This document shows positions 8,269 through 16,659 of a stretch of DNA of 64,000 bases, piece by piece. The notes under the pieces are model-generated. The model saw only the letters and a list, made by a program, of their open reading frames with translations. It made no database searches and was not told the DNA's origin. Source of the stretch: DATFDN01 sp963830565 (GTDB taxonomy: Bacteria > Pseudomonadota > Alphaproteobacteria > Acetobacterales > Acetobacteraceae); assembly GCA_963830565.1 (NCBI GenBank), contig CAWHMO010000018.1:1-64000 (forward strand), in the 5' to 3' direction. Each line of letters starts with the position of its first letter. Position 1 is the stretch's first letter. The translations under genes and the position numbers were made by a program.

Positions 8269-10543
8269 ACTACATCGTCAGCAAGCCGGAACTGAAGGTC
8301 GTCGGCACCCGCCCGGTGCGGCCCGACGGCGTGGACAAGGTCACGGGCGCCGCCCAGTTCGGCGCCGACATGGCGTTGCCGGGGATGCTGTGGGCCAAGG
8401 TGAAGCGCAGCCCGCACGCGCACGCGCGGATCAAGTCGATCGACACCTCCAAGGCGCTGAAGCTGCCCGGCGTGCGCGCCGTGGTGACGGCGGCGGACTT
8501 CCCGGACATCGCTTCGGAGGAAGCGTTCGTCGGCGAGGGCCCGATGAACTTCCGCGACCTGTCGCGCAACTGCATGGCGCGCGGCAAGGCGCTGTACGAG
8601 GGGCATGCCGTCGCCGCCGTCGCCGCGATCTCGCAATCCGTCGCCGCTGCCGCGCTCGATCTGATCGAGGTCGAGTACGAGGTGCTGGCGCACGTCATCG
8701 AGGTCGAGGCGGCGATGCGCCCCGACGCCCCTGTGCTGCACGATGACCTGTTCACGCAGGGGCTGGCGGCGAAGCCGAGCAAGCCGTCCAACATCGCCAA
8801 GCGGGTCGCCTTTAGCAAGGGCGACGTCGAGGCCGGCTTCCGCGAGGCGGAAATCATCGTCGAGGGCCGCTACACGACGCAGCCGGTGCATCAGGCCTAC
8901 ATCGAGCCGCATGCCTGCGTGGTCAGCGTCGCCGCCGATGGTCAGGCGCAGATCTACAGTTCGAGCCAGGGCCAGTTCATGGTCCGCGCCTACTGCGCGA
9001 AGCTGCTGAACTGGGATCTGTCCAACGTCCGTTCGGTGCCGCTCGAGATCGGCGGCGGGTTCGGCGGCAAGACGCTGGTCTATCTGGAGCCGCTGGCGCT
9101 CGCACTGGCGCAGAAATCCGGCCGGCCGGTGAAGATGGTGATGACGCGCGAGGAGGTGTTCCAGGCGACCGGTCCGACCTCGGGCGCGGTCATCGACGTG
9201 AAGATCGGCGCCAAGCGGGACGGCACCATCGTCGCCGCGCAGCAGGTGCTGAAATACCAGGCCGGCGCCTTCCCCGGCTCGCCGATCGGGCCTGGCTGCA
9301 TGTGCGGGTTCGCGATGTACGACCTGCCGAACGTCGACGTCGTCGGGTTCGATGTGGTCTCCAACCGCCCCAAGGTGGCCGCGTACCGGGCGCCCGGTGC
9401 GCCGATCTCGTCCTGGGCGGTCGAAAGCGCGCTCGACGATCTGGCGCGCAAGCTGGAGATGGACCCGATCGCGCTGCGCGAGCGCAACGCGGTACGCGAG
9501 GGCAGCAAGACCCATTACGGGCCGAGCTTCCGCGACATCGGCTTCCTGGAGACCCTCGCGGCGGCGAAAAACCATCCGCACTACCGCGCCCCGCTCGGCC
9601 CCAACCAGGGAAGGGGCATTGCCTGCGGGTTCTGGTTCAATATCGGCGGCGAGTCCTCCGGCGCCGTCCACATCAACGAGGACGGCACCGCGAGCGTGGT
9701 GTCGGGCAACCCCGACATCGGCGGCTCGCGAGCGTCGATGGCGATGATGGCGGCCGAGGTGCTAGGTATCCCGGTGGAGAAGGTGCGTCCGATCGTGGGC
9801 GACACCAGCTCGATCGGCTTCTCGCACCTGACCGGCGGCTCGCGGGTTACGTTCGCGACCGGCATGGCGGTTACCCACGCCGCCGAGCGCGTCGTCGAGC
9901 AACTCAAATCCCGTGCCGCGCAGATCTGGGAGATCCCGGCCGAGGCGGTGGAGTGGCGCGATGGCGAGGCCTATCCCGCCGGATCGAACGCGGGCGCGTT
10001 CGAGCCGCTGACGCTCGCCCAGATCGCCGAGAAGGCGGGGCGGACCGGCGGGCCGATCAGCTCGGAGGTGTCGCTGAACGCGCAGGGTGCCGGCCCCGGC
10101 TTCGGGGCGCATATCTGCGACGTGGAGGTCGACCCGGAGACCGGGCGCACCACGATCCTGCGCTACACGGCGGTGCAGGACGTTGGCAAGGCGATCCATC
10201 CGTCATACGTCGAGGGGCAGATTCAGGGCGGCGCGGCGCAGGGCATCGGCTGGGCGCTGAACGAGGAGTACGTCTACGACGCGCAGGGACGGCTGGAGAA
10301 TCGGGGTTCCTGGATTACCGCGTGCCCGTCGCCTCCGACCTGCCGCGCATCGAGGCGGTGATGGTCGAGGTGCCGAACCCGCGTCATCCGTTCGGTGCGC
10401 GCGGGGTGGGCGAGGTACCGATCGTGCCGCCGATGGCCGCGGTCGGCAACGCGATCCGCGCTGCCACCGGCATCCGCATGCACGACTTGCCGATGTCGCC
10501 ACCCAAGGTCCTGGCGGCATTCGACGCGGCCAAGGCGTCCTGA
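8265..10543 (+). pseudogene. Molybdopterin large subunit (CoxL type), one frameshift near the 3' end
   Basis: The large subunit binds the molybdenum cofactor and substrate. Family segments are GTRPVRPDGVDKVTGAAQF at the N-terminus, EIGGGFGGKT (cofactor loop) near residue 263 and VAAYRAPGAPISSWAVESA. The conserved C-terminal catalytic Glu loop GARGVGEVPIVPP is found only after a change of frame near 10303: the first frame runs off as SWITACPSPPT, while the second continues GFLDYRVPVASDLPRIEAVM to the stop at 10543. One missing base explains it, and the corrected protein is 759 residues, normal for the family. Whether this is a true mutation or an error is open. Confidence 0.88.
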
Positions 10544-10553
10544 CGCGAGCGGC

Positions 10554-10802
10554 ATGCCGCGCGTCGTCTTCTCGGGCTCGTCCTGCCAGGCCCTTACCGG
10601 CGGGCGGACCGAACTCGAGGTGACGGCGCGCACCTTCCGCGCCTTGGTTCGGGAGCTGGAGGATCGCTTCCCCGGCCTCGGCACGCAGGTCGAGGCAGGC
10701 ATGGCGATCGCGATCGACGGGGTGATCTATCAGGACGCGTACGGCGCGAAGCTGGAGGATGGGAGCGAAATCTATCTTATCCCGAAGATCGCCGGCGGAT
10801 AG
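10554..10802 (+). CDS. MoaD/ThiS-like small beta-grasp protein
   Basis: An 82-residue ubiquitin-fold protein ending in the Gly-Gly tail IPKIAGG that MoaD/ThiS family proteins use as a thiocarboxylate sulfur carrier. The body has the expected hydrophobic pattern (TELEVTARTFRALVRELEDRFPG, with AIAIDGVIYQDAY). It starts 10 bp after the molybdopterin large subunit and is probably in the same operon. A role in sulfuration or cofactor supply for that enzyme is plausible but inferred from context only. Confidence 0.75.
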   Translation: MPRVVFSGSSCQALTGGRTELEVTARTFRALVRELEDRFPGLGTQVEAGMAIAIDGVIYQDAYGAKLEDGSEIYLIPKIAGG

Positions 10803-10849
10803 GGGCGCGGGTTGCGGCGAGACGGGCCGACAGCTATACCGCCGGCCAC

Positions 10850-10921
10850 GCCGACGTAGCTCAGGGGTAGAGCAACTGATTCGTAATCAGTAGGCCCTCG
10901 GTTCAAATCCGAGCGTCGGCA
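10850..10921 (+). tRNA. tRNA-Thr (anticodon CGT)
   Basis: The cloverleaf is complete: acceptor GCCGACG pairs with CGTCGGC, the D arm is GCTCAGGGGTAGAGC, the anticodon stem ACTGA/TCAGT encloses TTCGTAA with anticodon CGT, and the T arm is CTCGGTTCAAATCCGAG. The discriminator is A at 10921. The 3' CCA is not encoded. Confidence 0.95.
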
Positions 10922-11066
10922 TCGTTTTAGATCAAAGATTTAGATGCGGCTTGTCGGCTGCTCCGCCGGCCTAAAACTGCTGCGGGGCTTCACTAGGGCT
11001 TCAAGGTCGGCGCGACATCTCGGGACCACCGCCCAGACACCGCCTAAACGCCGTGTGAGGCACCCC

Positions 11067-11510
11067 TTGACCCAGCCCGCCCCCGTCCAGGGCGCCCCGA
11101 CGGAGGCACTGGCCGGCCTGGTGGAGCGGGTTACGTTCCATAGCGCCGAGACCGACTTCTGCGTGCTACGGGTGAAAGTGCGGGGTCAGCGCGATCTTGT
11201 GCCCATGGCGGGCCACGCCGCCAGCATCAGCGCCGGCGAGTGGGTGCAGATGAGCGGCAGCTGGGTGAACGACCGCGCCCACGGCCCGCAGTTCAGGGCC
11301 GCGTTCCCGAAGACGCCGCCGCCGACCACTCTGGAGGGCATCGAGAGATGCCTCGGCTCGGGGATGATCCGCGGCATCGGCCCGGTCTACGCCACCGCGC
11401 GTGTATCGTTTGTGCTTGGCGCGCGCCCGTATATCCATGTCGCAACCTGCTGTTGCTTAAGCCGGCTCCTACCGGAAATCCCGCGTCGGCACCTTGATCC
11501 CCGAGCCTAG
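11067..11510 (+). pseudogene. recD2: RecD2-like helicase, N-terminal fragment
   Basis: The frame from the TTG at 11067 encodes the N-terminal OB-fold part of an ATP-dependent RecD-like helicase: EALAGLVERVTFHSAETDFC, VLRVKVRGQRDLVPMAGHAA, GEWVQMSGSWVNDRAHGPQF, then TLEGIERCLGSGMIRGIGPV. Family members continue from here into about 600 more residues of helix-hairpin-helix and helicase domains. Here similarity stops after GPVYA near 11394 and an unrelated tail follows, antisense to the end of the dnaE2 remnant. A deletion has removed the helicase domains, so it is almost certainly non-functional. Confidence 0.75.
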
Positions 11511-11942
11511 ACGCAGATCCGAGATGTAGATATCGCGAGACGGCCCGATACTGGCCGCCTCGCGCGCATCTGGCCCGCCGAGGTCCGTCGGCTGATCGCC
11601 GTCGCTGTGCGGGACGGGCAGGGCATCCTGCCCGACCTCGCGCAACAGGGCCGACAAATCCTCCAGCCGGTCGGTCACGACATGGATCACCTCGCCCTCG
11701 CGCTGCACGCGGCCGTGGCAGGCGATCATGCCGGCGGCCAGGATCACCCGGCGCTGGCGCTCGAACACGCTCGGCCAGACGATCAGGTTGGCGAGCCCGG
11801 TCTCGTCCTCGATGGTAAGGAACATCACCCCCTTGGCCGAGCCGGGCTTCTGGCGCACCAGCACCAGCCCCGGCACGATGACGCGGCTCCCGTCCCGCGC
11901 GCGCGCCAGCTCGGCGCAGGCGATCATGCCGTGGGCGCGCAA
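11469..11942 (-). pseudogene. dnaE2: Error-prone DNA polymerase DnaE2/ImuC, C-terminal fragment
   Basis: The minus-strand frame encodes the OB-fold C-terminus of DnaE2: LRAHGMIACAELARARDG, VPGLVLVRQKPGSAKGVMF, LTIEDETGLANLIVWPSVFE, QREGEVIHVVTDRLEDLSAL and the usual final residues VPTRDFR. Only about 157 of the roughly 1,050 residues of a normal DnaE2 remain; the PHP and polymerase domains are missing. It follows directly on the truncated imuB, so one deletion spans the imuB/dnaE2 boundary. Confidence 0.85.
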
Positions 11943-12580
11943 ACCCGCGCGGCGGCGAGCGCGCCGATGCGCTCCAGCCCCAGCCTGCGCAGCGCCGCCG
12001 CCGTCTCGGGCGCCAGTCGCAGCGCGGCAAGGGGGAGGGGAGCGAGGGCTTGGGCAGCCGCCCCGTCAGGCATGACACAATACTTCCCGTGGCGCTCCCC
12101 ATAGCGTGCCATCGCGTGCGCCGCACCTGGCGTGTCGGCGATCGCGGCGCGCGCGCCGATGCCGACGCGGGCGAGGCGGGCGGTCATGTCGGCGAGCATC
12201 GCCGCCTCGCCGCCGAACAGATGCGCGCAGCCGGTAGCGTCGATCCATACCCCGTCCGGCGGATCGGGGGCGGTGAGCGGGGCGTAGCGCAGGCACCAGG
12301 CGGCAAGCTTGCTCAGCGCCGCCGCGTCGCCCGCCGGGTCGGCCTTGGCGATGCAAAGGCCCGGAACCAGCGCCTGGGCATGGGCGAGCGGCATCCCCGG
12401 ATGAAGACCAAGCCCGCCGGCCGTCGCGTTGGCCGCGGCGACGACCAGACGCCGCCCGTCATGGGTGCGCGTGACCAGAGGGAGGTCTATACGCCGGCCC
12501 GTATTAGCCGGCAGCGTGATGTGCCGGCGCAGCCGGTCGGTCGGCCAGGTCGGCAGCCAGAGCGAGACGACCCGTCGCAT
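11924..12580 (-). pseudogene. imuB: ImuB (Y-family-like protein), C-terminally truncated
   Basis: It starts MRRVVSLWLPTWPTDRLRRH, the characteristic ImuB N-terminus. Other Y-family-like features are HPGMPLAHAQALVPGL near residue 58 and DGVWIDATGCAHLFGG near 107. The protein ends at residue 218 after LGLERIGALAAARVCAPTA, while ImuB proteins are usually about 500 residues. The thumb and little-finger domains and the C-terminal clamp- and partner-binding tail are lost. The start lies 77 bases inside imuA, the usual translational coupling in this cassette. Confidence 0.85.
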
Positions 12581-13268
12581 CGCAAGCCTCCACGATCCAG
12601 GACCCGGGTTCGGCGCCGCGGGCGCGCACGAGGTCGAGCCGCCAGCGCGCCCGCGCGAGGCCCGGCGTGTCCGGCGCATCGCGCAGCGGCGGGGGCGAGG
12701 GGAGGGAGGCGATGCGCCAGCGAGTGATCGCCGCCGAGGGCTCGTCCAGCGCCGGATCATCGAACTGGCGCGAGCGGCGCAGTGCCAAGGCGATGGCGCC
12801 CGAGGCCTCGGCGGCGAGCTGCAATCGGCGCGAGGCGGTCAGCCCAAGCTTCCCGACCTCGCCCACCACGCCGGCCAGCCCCGGTTGGCGAAGCGCCTCC
12901 TCCATCGCGAGCAGGACGGACGTGCCGGCCTCGACATAGAAGACCCGTCGTGGCGACAGGCCCACGGCGGCGAGCGCCGGGGCGAACAGGTCGGGCTGGC
13001 CGAGCGCCCAGAGCACCGGCCCGCGCAGCCGGGCGAGCAGGCCGGCGACGAACAGCGCGGCGGCGGCGCCATGCTCCACCTCCGGCCCGGCCCCAGCGAC
13101 CTCGTGCAGCGCGCCGAGCGCGAGGCCGCCGCCCGGCAGGGCGCGGTCGATGCCCGCGATCCGCAGCGCCAGGATCCGTCGCCCTCTGGGCGCCCCCTCG
13201 GCCGGCGTGCCGCGCTCGATGCGGGCGATCTGGAGACGAAGCTCCTGCAGGACGGCGGCGGACGGCAC
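12504..13268 (-). CDS. imuA: ImuA, RecA-like SOS mutagenesis protein
   Basis: A 254-residue RecA/SulA-like protein, first gene of the SOS mutasome cassette. The GTG at 13268 is chosen because GGGAGG lies 6 bases upstream. Typical ImuA segments are ALRIAGIDRALPGGGLALGALHE near the N-terminus and FVAGLLARLRGPVLWALGQPDLFAPAL near residues 65-95. A LexA box lies about 30 bp upstream. ImuA works with ImuB and DnaE2 in damage-induced mutagenesis. Since both partners are truncated here, this copy probably cannot support mutagenesis alone. Confidence 0.85.
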   Translation of the reverse strand: MPSAAVLQELRLQIARIERGTPAEGAPRGRRILALRIAGIDRALPGGGLALGALHEVAGAGPEVEHGAAAALFVAGLLARLRGPVLWALGQPDLFAPALAAVGLSPRRVFYVEAGTSVLLAMEEALRQPGLAGVVGEVGKLGLTASRRLQLAAEASGAIALALRRSRQFDDPALDEPSAAITRWRIASLPSPPPLRDAPDTPGLARARWRLDLVRARGAEPGSWIVEACDATGRLALAADLADRPAAPAHHAAG

Positions 13269-13296
13269 GCAGGACCTCCCAAGGCCAGAAAGTCTA

Positions 13297-13311
13297 GAAC
13301 ATATAGAGAAC
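13297..13311 (-). promoter_or_regulatory. LexA (SOS) box upstream of imuA
   Basis: The minus strand reads GTTCTCTATATGTTC, which is GTTC-N7-GTTC, the direct-repeat LexA operator of alphaproteobacteria. It is 29 bp upstream of the imuA GTG, as expected for a LexA-repressed promoter. It suggests the cassette was, and may still be, DNA-damage inducible. Confidence 0.8.
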
Positions 13312-13493
13312 ATTCGGGAGCTGTATAGAGCCGTCGATGCCACCAGCATCTCCTCCCAATCGGCGCTCCAGGGTGCGTTGACTCCGAGGAGGCCGCGTCC
13401 GACTAAGGTTGATCAGGGTGTCGCGCTACCGCTGGTATCCCTCCCCGCCCTCGGGGGGTCGGCGAGCTTTTGCCTGAGTGAAGTTGCTGAGGC

Positions 13494-14960
13494 ATGGCGA
13501 CGCGATGTGACGTGCAAAGCTGGGCTGCGGGTCTAGACGCGGTGGTGGGGCGGATCGCATCAAGGTTTGTGCGCGCCGAGCCGCGGCGGCGGGCGGCGGC
13601 CTACTTGCGTGGGTTGCTGGCGCCTGTGGAGCGCAAGAACAGCTGGCAGCTGGCCGAGGCGGCGGGCGATGCGACCCCAGACGGGGTACAGGACTTGTTG
13701 CGCCGGATGCAGTGGAATGCCGACGCGATCGGGGATGACCTGCAAGCCTACGTGGCGGAGCAGTTGGGCGGTTCCGGTGCGGTGCTGGTGCTGGACGAGA
13801 CCGGCTTTCTCAAGAAGGGCACCAAGAGCGCGGGCGTGCAGCGGCAATACAGCGGCACGGCGGGGCGGATCGAGAACTGCCAGATCGGCGTCTTTCTGGG
13901 CTATGCCAGCCGCCACGGCCGCGCGCTGATCGATCGTGCGCTCTATCTGCCGCAGGACTGGGCAAGCGATGGCGGGCGCCGACGGGAGGCGCGCATCCCG
14001 GAGGAGGTTGCATTCGCCACCAAGCCGAAGCTCGCGCCGGCCATGCTGGAGCGGGCACGCCTGGCCGGCATTCCGTTTGCCTGGATCACCGGCGACGGCG
14101 CGCTGCACCGCAACTTCGAGCTGATTGCGCCGAGTGCCGGCAATTCCTGGACACACTGGTGGCGCGACAACTCCAGCGGCGCCCTGCCCTGGGCGAAGGC
14201 GGAGACGATCGGCAACGATGTTGCCGACCCGCCGACCTTCACCGCCACGACTTATAACCGCAACTTCGAGATGGTGTACCGCACCACAGGCGGCCGGCTG
14301 CACCACCGCTACTTCGACCAGGCCGCACAGAAGTGGGATGACGGCCCGATCTTCGGTCCGACGAATGCGAGCGGCGCGGTCGGCTTCATCGAGAGCAGCT
14401 GGGGGCCCGGCAACTTCGAAGTCGTTGTGGGGATCGGCGGCGGGCAACTGCAGCACTGGTGGCGAGGCGGGAACGAGTGGCAGCCCAGCGTGAGCTTCGG
14501 AAGCAACATTGCCACCGCCGGCCCGAACCTGATCCAGAGCACCTGGGGCGCGCTGGAACTGGTCGCGGTGCTGAACAACGGAACGATGCAGCACTGGTGG
14601 CGCGACGGCTCGGCCTGGAAGTCCGATCAGGTGTTCGGGTCGAACATCAAGTCCCCGCCGGTGATGATCCAGGGCCAGTACGGGATGGCGGATGAGGCCG
14701 GAAATGGCAACTTCGAACTCGTCGTCGCCAATGCTCAGGGCCAGGTGGAACACTGGTGGCGGGACAACTCCAATACCAACTTCGTGTGGTCGAAGTCCGC
14801 GACCTTCAGCTCCGGCGTCTTCCGGGTCCTGGCGCTGGTCGAGGGCAGTTTCGGCTTCGATCTGGAGATTGTCGTTCTGTGCTACGATGGGACTATCCAG
14901 CATTTCTGGCGCGACAATGGCGGCTGGCACGCGGGTGTCACCATTGGCAGCACCCACTGA
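13494..14960 (+). CDS. Chimera: IS701 transposase N-terminus joined in frame to a WRD-repeat beta-propeller
   Basis: An uninterrupted 488-residue frame. Residues 1 to about 202 are the first half of an IS701-family DDE transposase: RKNSWQLAEAAGDATPDGVQ, the first catalytic Asp in LVLDETGFLKKGTKSAGVQRQ (D101) and the second in FAWITGDG (D201). The third catalytic residue and the C-terminus are missing. From about residue 205 six units of roughly 50 residues follow, each with NFE(L/V)V and (Q/E)HWWRD(N/G)-like cores (THWWRDNS, HHRYFDQA, QHWWRGGN, QHWWRDGS, EHWWRDNS, QHFWRDNG). These resemble lectin-like propellers such as PLL/tectonin-type proteins. The junction near 14100 looks like a deletion scar. 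Expression from the transposase start is possible but unproven. Confidence 0.7.
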   Translation: MATRCDVQSWAAGLDAVVGRIASRFVRAEPRRRAAAYLRGLLAPVERKNSWQLAEAAGDATPDGVQDLLRRMQWNADAIGDDLQAYVAEQLGGSGAVLVLDETGFLKKGTKSAGVQRQYSGTAGRIENCQIGVFLGYASRHGRALIDRALYLPQDWASDGGRRREARIPEEVAFATKPKLAPAMLERARLAGIPFAWITGDGALHRNFELIAPSAGNSWTHWWRDNSSGALPWAKAETIGNDVADPPTFTATTYNRNFEMVYRTTGGRLHHRYFDQAAQKWDDGPIFGPTNASGAVGFIESSWGPGNFEVVVGIGGGQLQHWWRGGNEWQPSVSFGSNIATAGPNLIQSTWGALELVAVLNNGTMQHWWRDGSAWKSDQVFGSNIKSPPVMIQGQYGMADEAGNGNFELVVANAQGQVEHWWRDNSNTNFVWSKSATFSSGVFRVLALVEGSFGFDLEIVVLCYDGTIQHFWRDNGGWHAGVTIGSTH

Positions 14961-15246
14961 GCTGACGCTGCACGTCGGTGAGCGGAAAACCATCCCGCTC
15001 ACCAGCGCCGGCTCGGTCGGCTACGTCTGGCAGCTGGCCCTCACCGGTGACGCGCGGTCGATCAAGGCCAGCACCGGCCCGGAGCATCGGCGCCCGCCCA
15101 ACGCGCCGCCCGGCGGAAGCCTGCAGCAAGCGCTGTTCGTCTCCGCCCTCGCGCCCGGGCGCAGCACGATCCGGCTGGAGCTGCTCCGCTTCGGCCGGCC
15201 GCCGCCGCGCGAGTTGCACGAGATCGCCGTGACGGTCATTCCATAG
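14935..15246 (+). CDS. Chagasin-like (I42) cysteine protease inhibitor domain protein
   Basis: About 103 residues from a GTG at 14935 that overlaps the end of the propeller gene; a TTG at 14944 is an alternative, and no strong ribosome site is seen for either. The domain matches inhibitor family I42: ELTLHVGERKTIPLTSAGSV, then the loop GYVWQLALTG and the C-terminal strand PGRSTIRLELLRFG. Such proteins block papain-like proteases through three loops. The canonical NPTTGY loop is altered to SAGSVGY, so inhibition is uncertain. The overlap suggests coupling with the propeller protein. Confidence 0.6.
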   Translation: MSPLAAPTELTLHVGERKTIPLTSAGSVGYVWQLALTGDARSIKASTGPEHRRPPNAPPGGSLQQALFVSALAPGRSTIRLELLRFGRPPPRELHEIAVTVIP

Positions 15247-15256
15247 GGAAGGCTCC

Positions 15257-15406
15257 ATGCAGCTCAAGGCACTGACCTTCGACATCATCGGCACCGTCTT
15301 CGACGCTTATGACGGTCTGGCGCGAACCACCCGAAGACGTAGCACCACACCGCCCACCGCGCTGGCGCAGATCACACGTTTCGCCAAAACCCGCACACCG
15401 GGTTAG
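15257..15406 (+). pseudogene. Haloacid-dehalogenase-type HAD, N-terminal stub
   Basis: A 49-residue frame beginning MQLKALTFDIIGTVFDAYDG, the motif I region of type II haloacid dehalogenases (the second Asp of DxxGT is Ile, as in several members). A ribosome site (GGGAAGG) precedes the ATG. After residue 22 the sequence becomes Arg/Thr/Pro-rich and unrelated, probably from an inserted or rearranged fragment. Only about a tenth of a normal gene remains. Confidence 0.6.
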
Positions 15407-15423
15407 CTAGGGAGCGCCCGGCG

Positions 15424-16638
15424 TCAGGACCTGTCCAGCGGGCAGACCGACGGATCGGGGGGCGGAAACGCCTCGTCGCCGGGGATGGTGTCGAGGATCT
15501 TGTAGTAGTCCCAGGAGTATTTCGATTCCTCGGGGCTCTTCACCTGCGCGAGATAGAGGTCGTGCATCATCAGCCCGTCCGGGCGCAGGTGGCCGTGCTG
15601 GGCGAAGAAATCGTCGATCGGCATCTCGCGCATCTTGGCGGCGACCTTGAGCGGATCGTCGCTGCCCACCACCGCCACCGCCTTGAGATAATGAAGGACG
15701 GAGGAATAGACGCCGGCCTGCCAGGTCGTCGGCATGGCGTGGCGCTTCTCGAAGAAGCGCTTCGACCAGGCCCGCGTCCGATCGTCCCTGTCCCAGTAGA
15801 AGCCGGTCGTGAGCAGCAAGCCTTGCGCGGCCTGGAGGCCGAGGGCGTGGATGTCGGTGATCAGCATGAGCAGCCCGGCGAATTGCTGGCCGCGCCGGTA
15901 GACGCCGAACTCGCTGCCAAGCTTGATGAAGTTGACATTGTCCGGCGGACCGCCGGCGATCCCGAGGATCTTCGCGTGCGATTGCTGGGCTTGCAGCAGG
16001 AAGGCGGCGAGATCGCGCGCCGCGAGGGGGTAGCGCACGGACCCGACGACTGACCCGCCGTTCTTCTTGATGAACTCGGTCGCGTCGTGCTCCAGCGAAT
16101 AGCCGAAGGCGTAGTCCGCGGTGAGAAAGAACCAGCTCAGGCCGCCCCGCCGGGTCACTGTCCGCGCCGTGCCCGCGGCCAGGGCATAAGCGTTGAAGGA
16201 CCATTGCATGGTGTAGGGCGAGCAGAACTTGCCGGTGAAATCGGAGGTGACGGTCGATTGGGTGATGAAGAGCTTGCGTTGCTCGCGGGCCACCTGCTGG
16301 ACGGCGAGGCCGACCGAGGACACCGGCACATCCTCTATGAGGGAGACGCCTTCCCGATCATACCATTCCCGCGCGATCGAGGCGCCGACATCGGGCTTCA
16401 TCTGCTCATTGCCGGAGATGACCTGGATCGGCCGCCCCAGGACCGTGCCGCCGTAATCATCAACGGCCATCTGCGCGGCGATCACCGAGCCTTCGCCCGT
16501 CGCATCGAAGGCCGGGCCGGACAAGTCGGTCAGCACGCCGATCTTGAGGGGCTTCTCCGAATTTTGCGCCCACGGCGCGCCCGACGCGAGCATCGCAAGG
16601 AGGGCCGCGGCTGATAGGCTTGCGGCAAAACGCCTCAT
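15424..16638 (-). CDS. Branched-chain-amino-acid-type ABC transporter substrate-binding protein
   Basis: A 404-residue periplasmic binding protein of the LivK/Peripla_BP_6 family. An N-terminal signal peptide ends near GAPWAQNSE (residues 1-25). The mature part starts KPLKIGVLTDLSGPAFDATG, and EREWYD-, LFITQS- and ILGIAGGPPDNVNFIKLGSEFG-type segments follow the family pattern. Such proteins bind amino acids, amides or aromatic acids. Permease genes are not in the window, but a possible tail of an ABC ATPase lies upstream at 17716-17862. It follows the MetE-like gene by 21 bp and is probably co-transcribed with it. Confidence 0.85.
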   Translation of the reverse strand: MRRFAASLSAAALLAMLASGAPWAQNSEKPLKIGVLTDLSGPAFDATGEGSVIAAQMAVDDYGGTVLGRPIQVISGNEQMKPDVGASIAREWYDREGVSLIEDVPVSSVGLAVQQVAREQRKLFITQSTVTSDFTGKFCSPYTMQWSFNAYALAAGTARTVTRRGGLSWFFLTADYAFGYSLEHDATEFIKKNGGSVVGSVRYPLAARDLAAFLLQAQQSHAKILGIAGGPPDNVNFIKLGSEFGVYRRGQQFAGLLMLITDIHALGLQAAQGLLLTTGFYWDRDDRTRAWSKRFFEKRHAMPTTWQAGVYSSVLHYLKAVAVVGSDDPLKVAAKMREMPIDDFFAQHGHLRPDGLMMHDLYLAQVKSPEESKYSWDYYKILDTIPGDEAFPPPDPSVCPLDRS

Positions 16639-16659
16639 CCGGTTGCCCTCCCTTGCCTG

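Noticed and set aside
8199..9671. 490-codon minus-strand frame over the molybdopterin subunit
   Set aside because: Antisense shadow; the sense frame carries conserved xanthine-dehydrogenase motifs.
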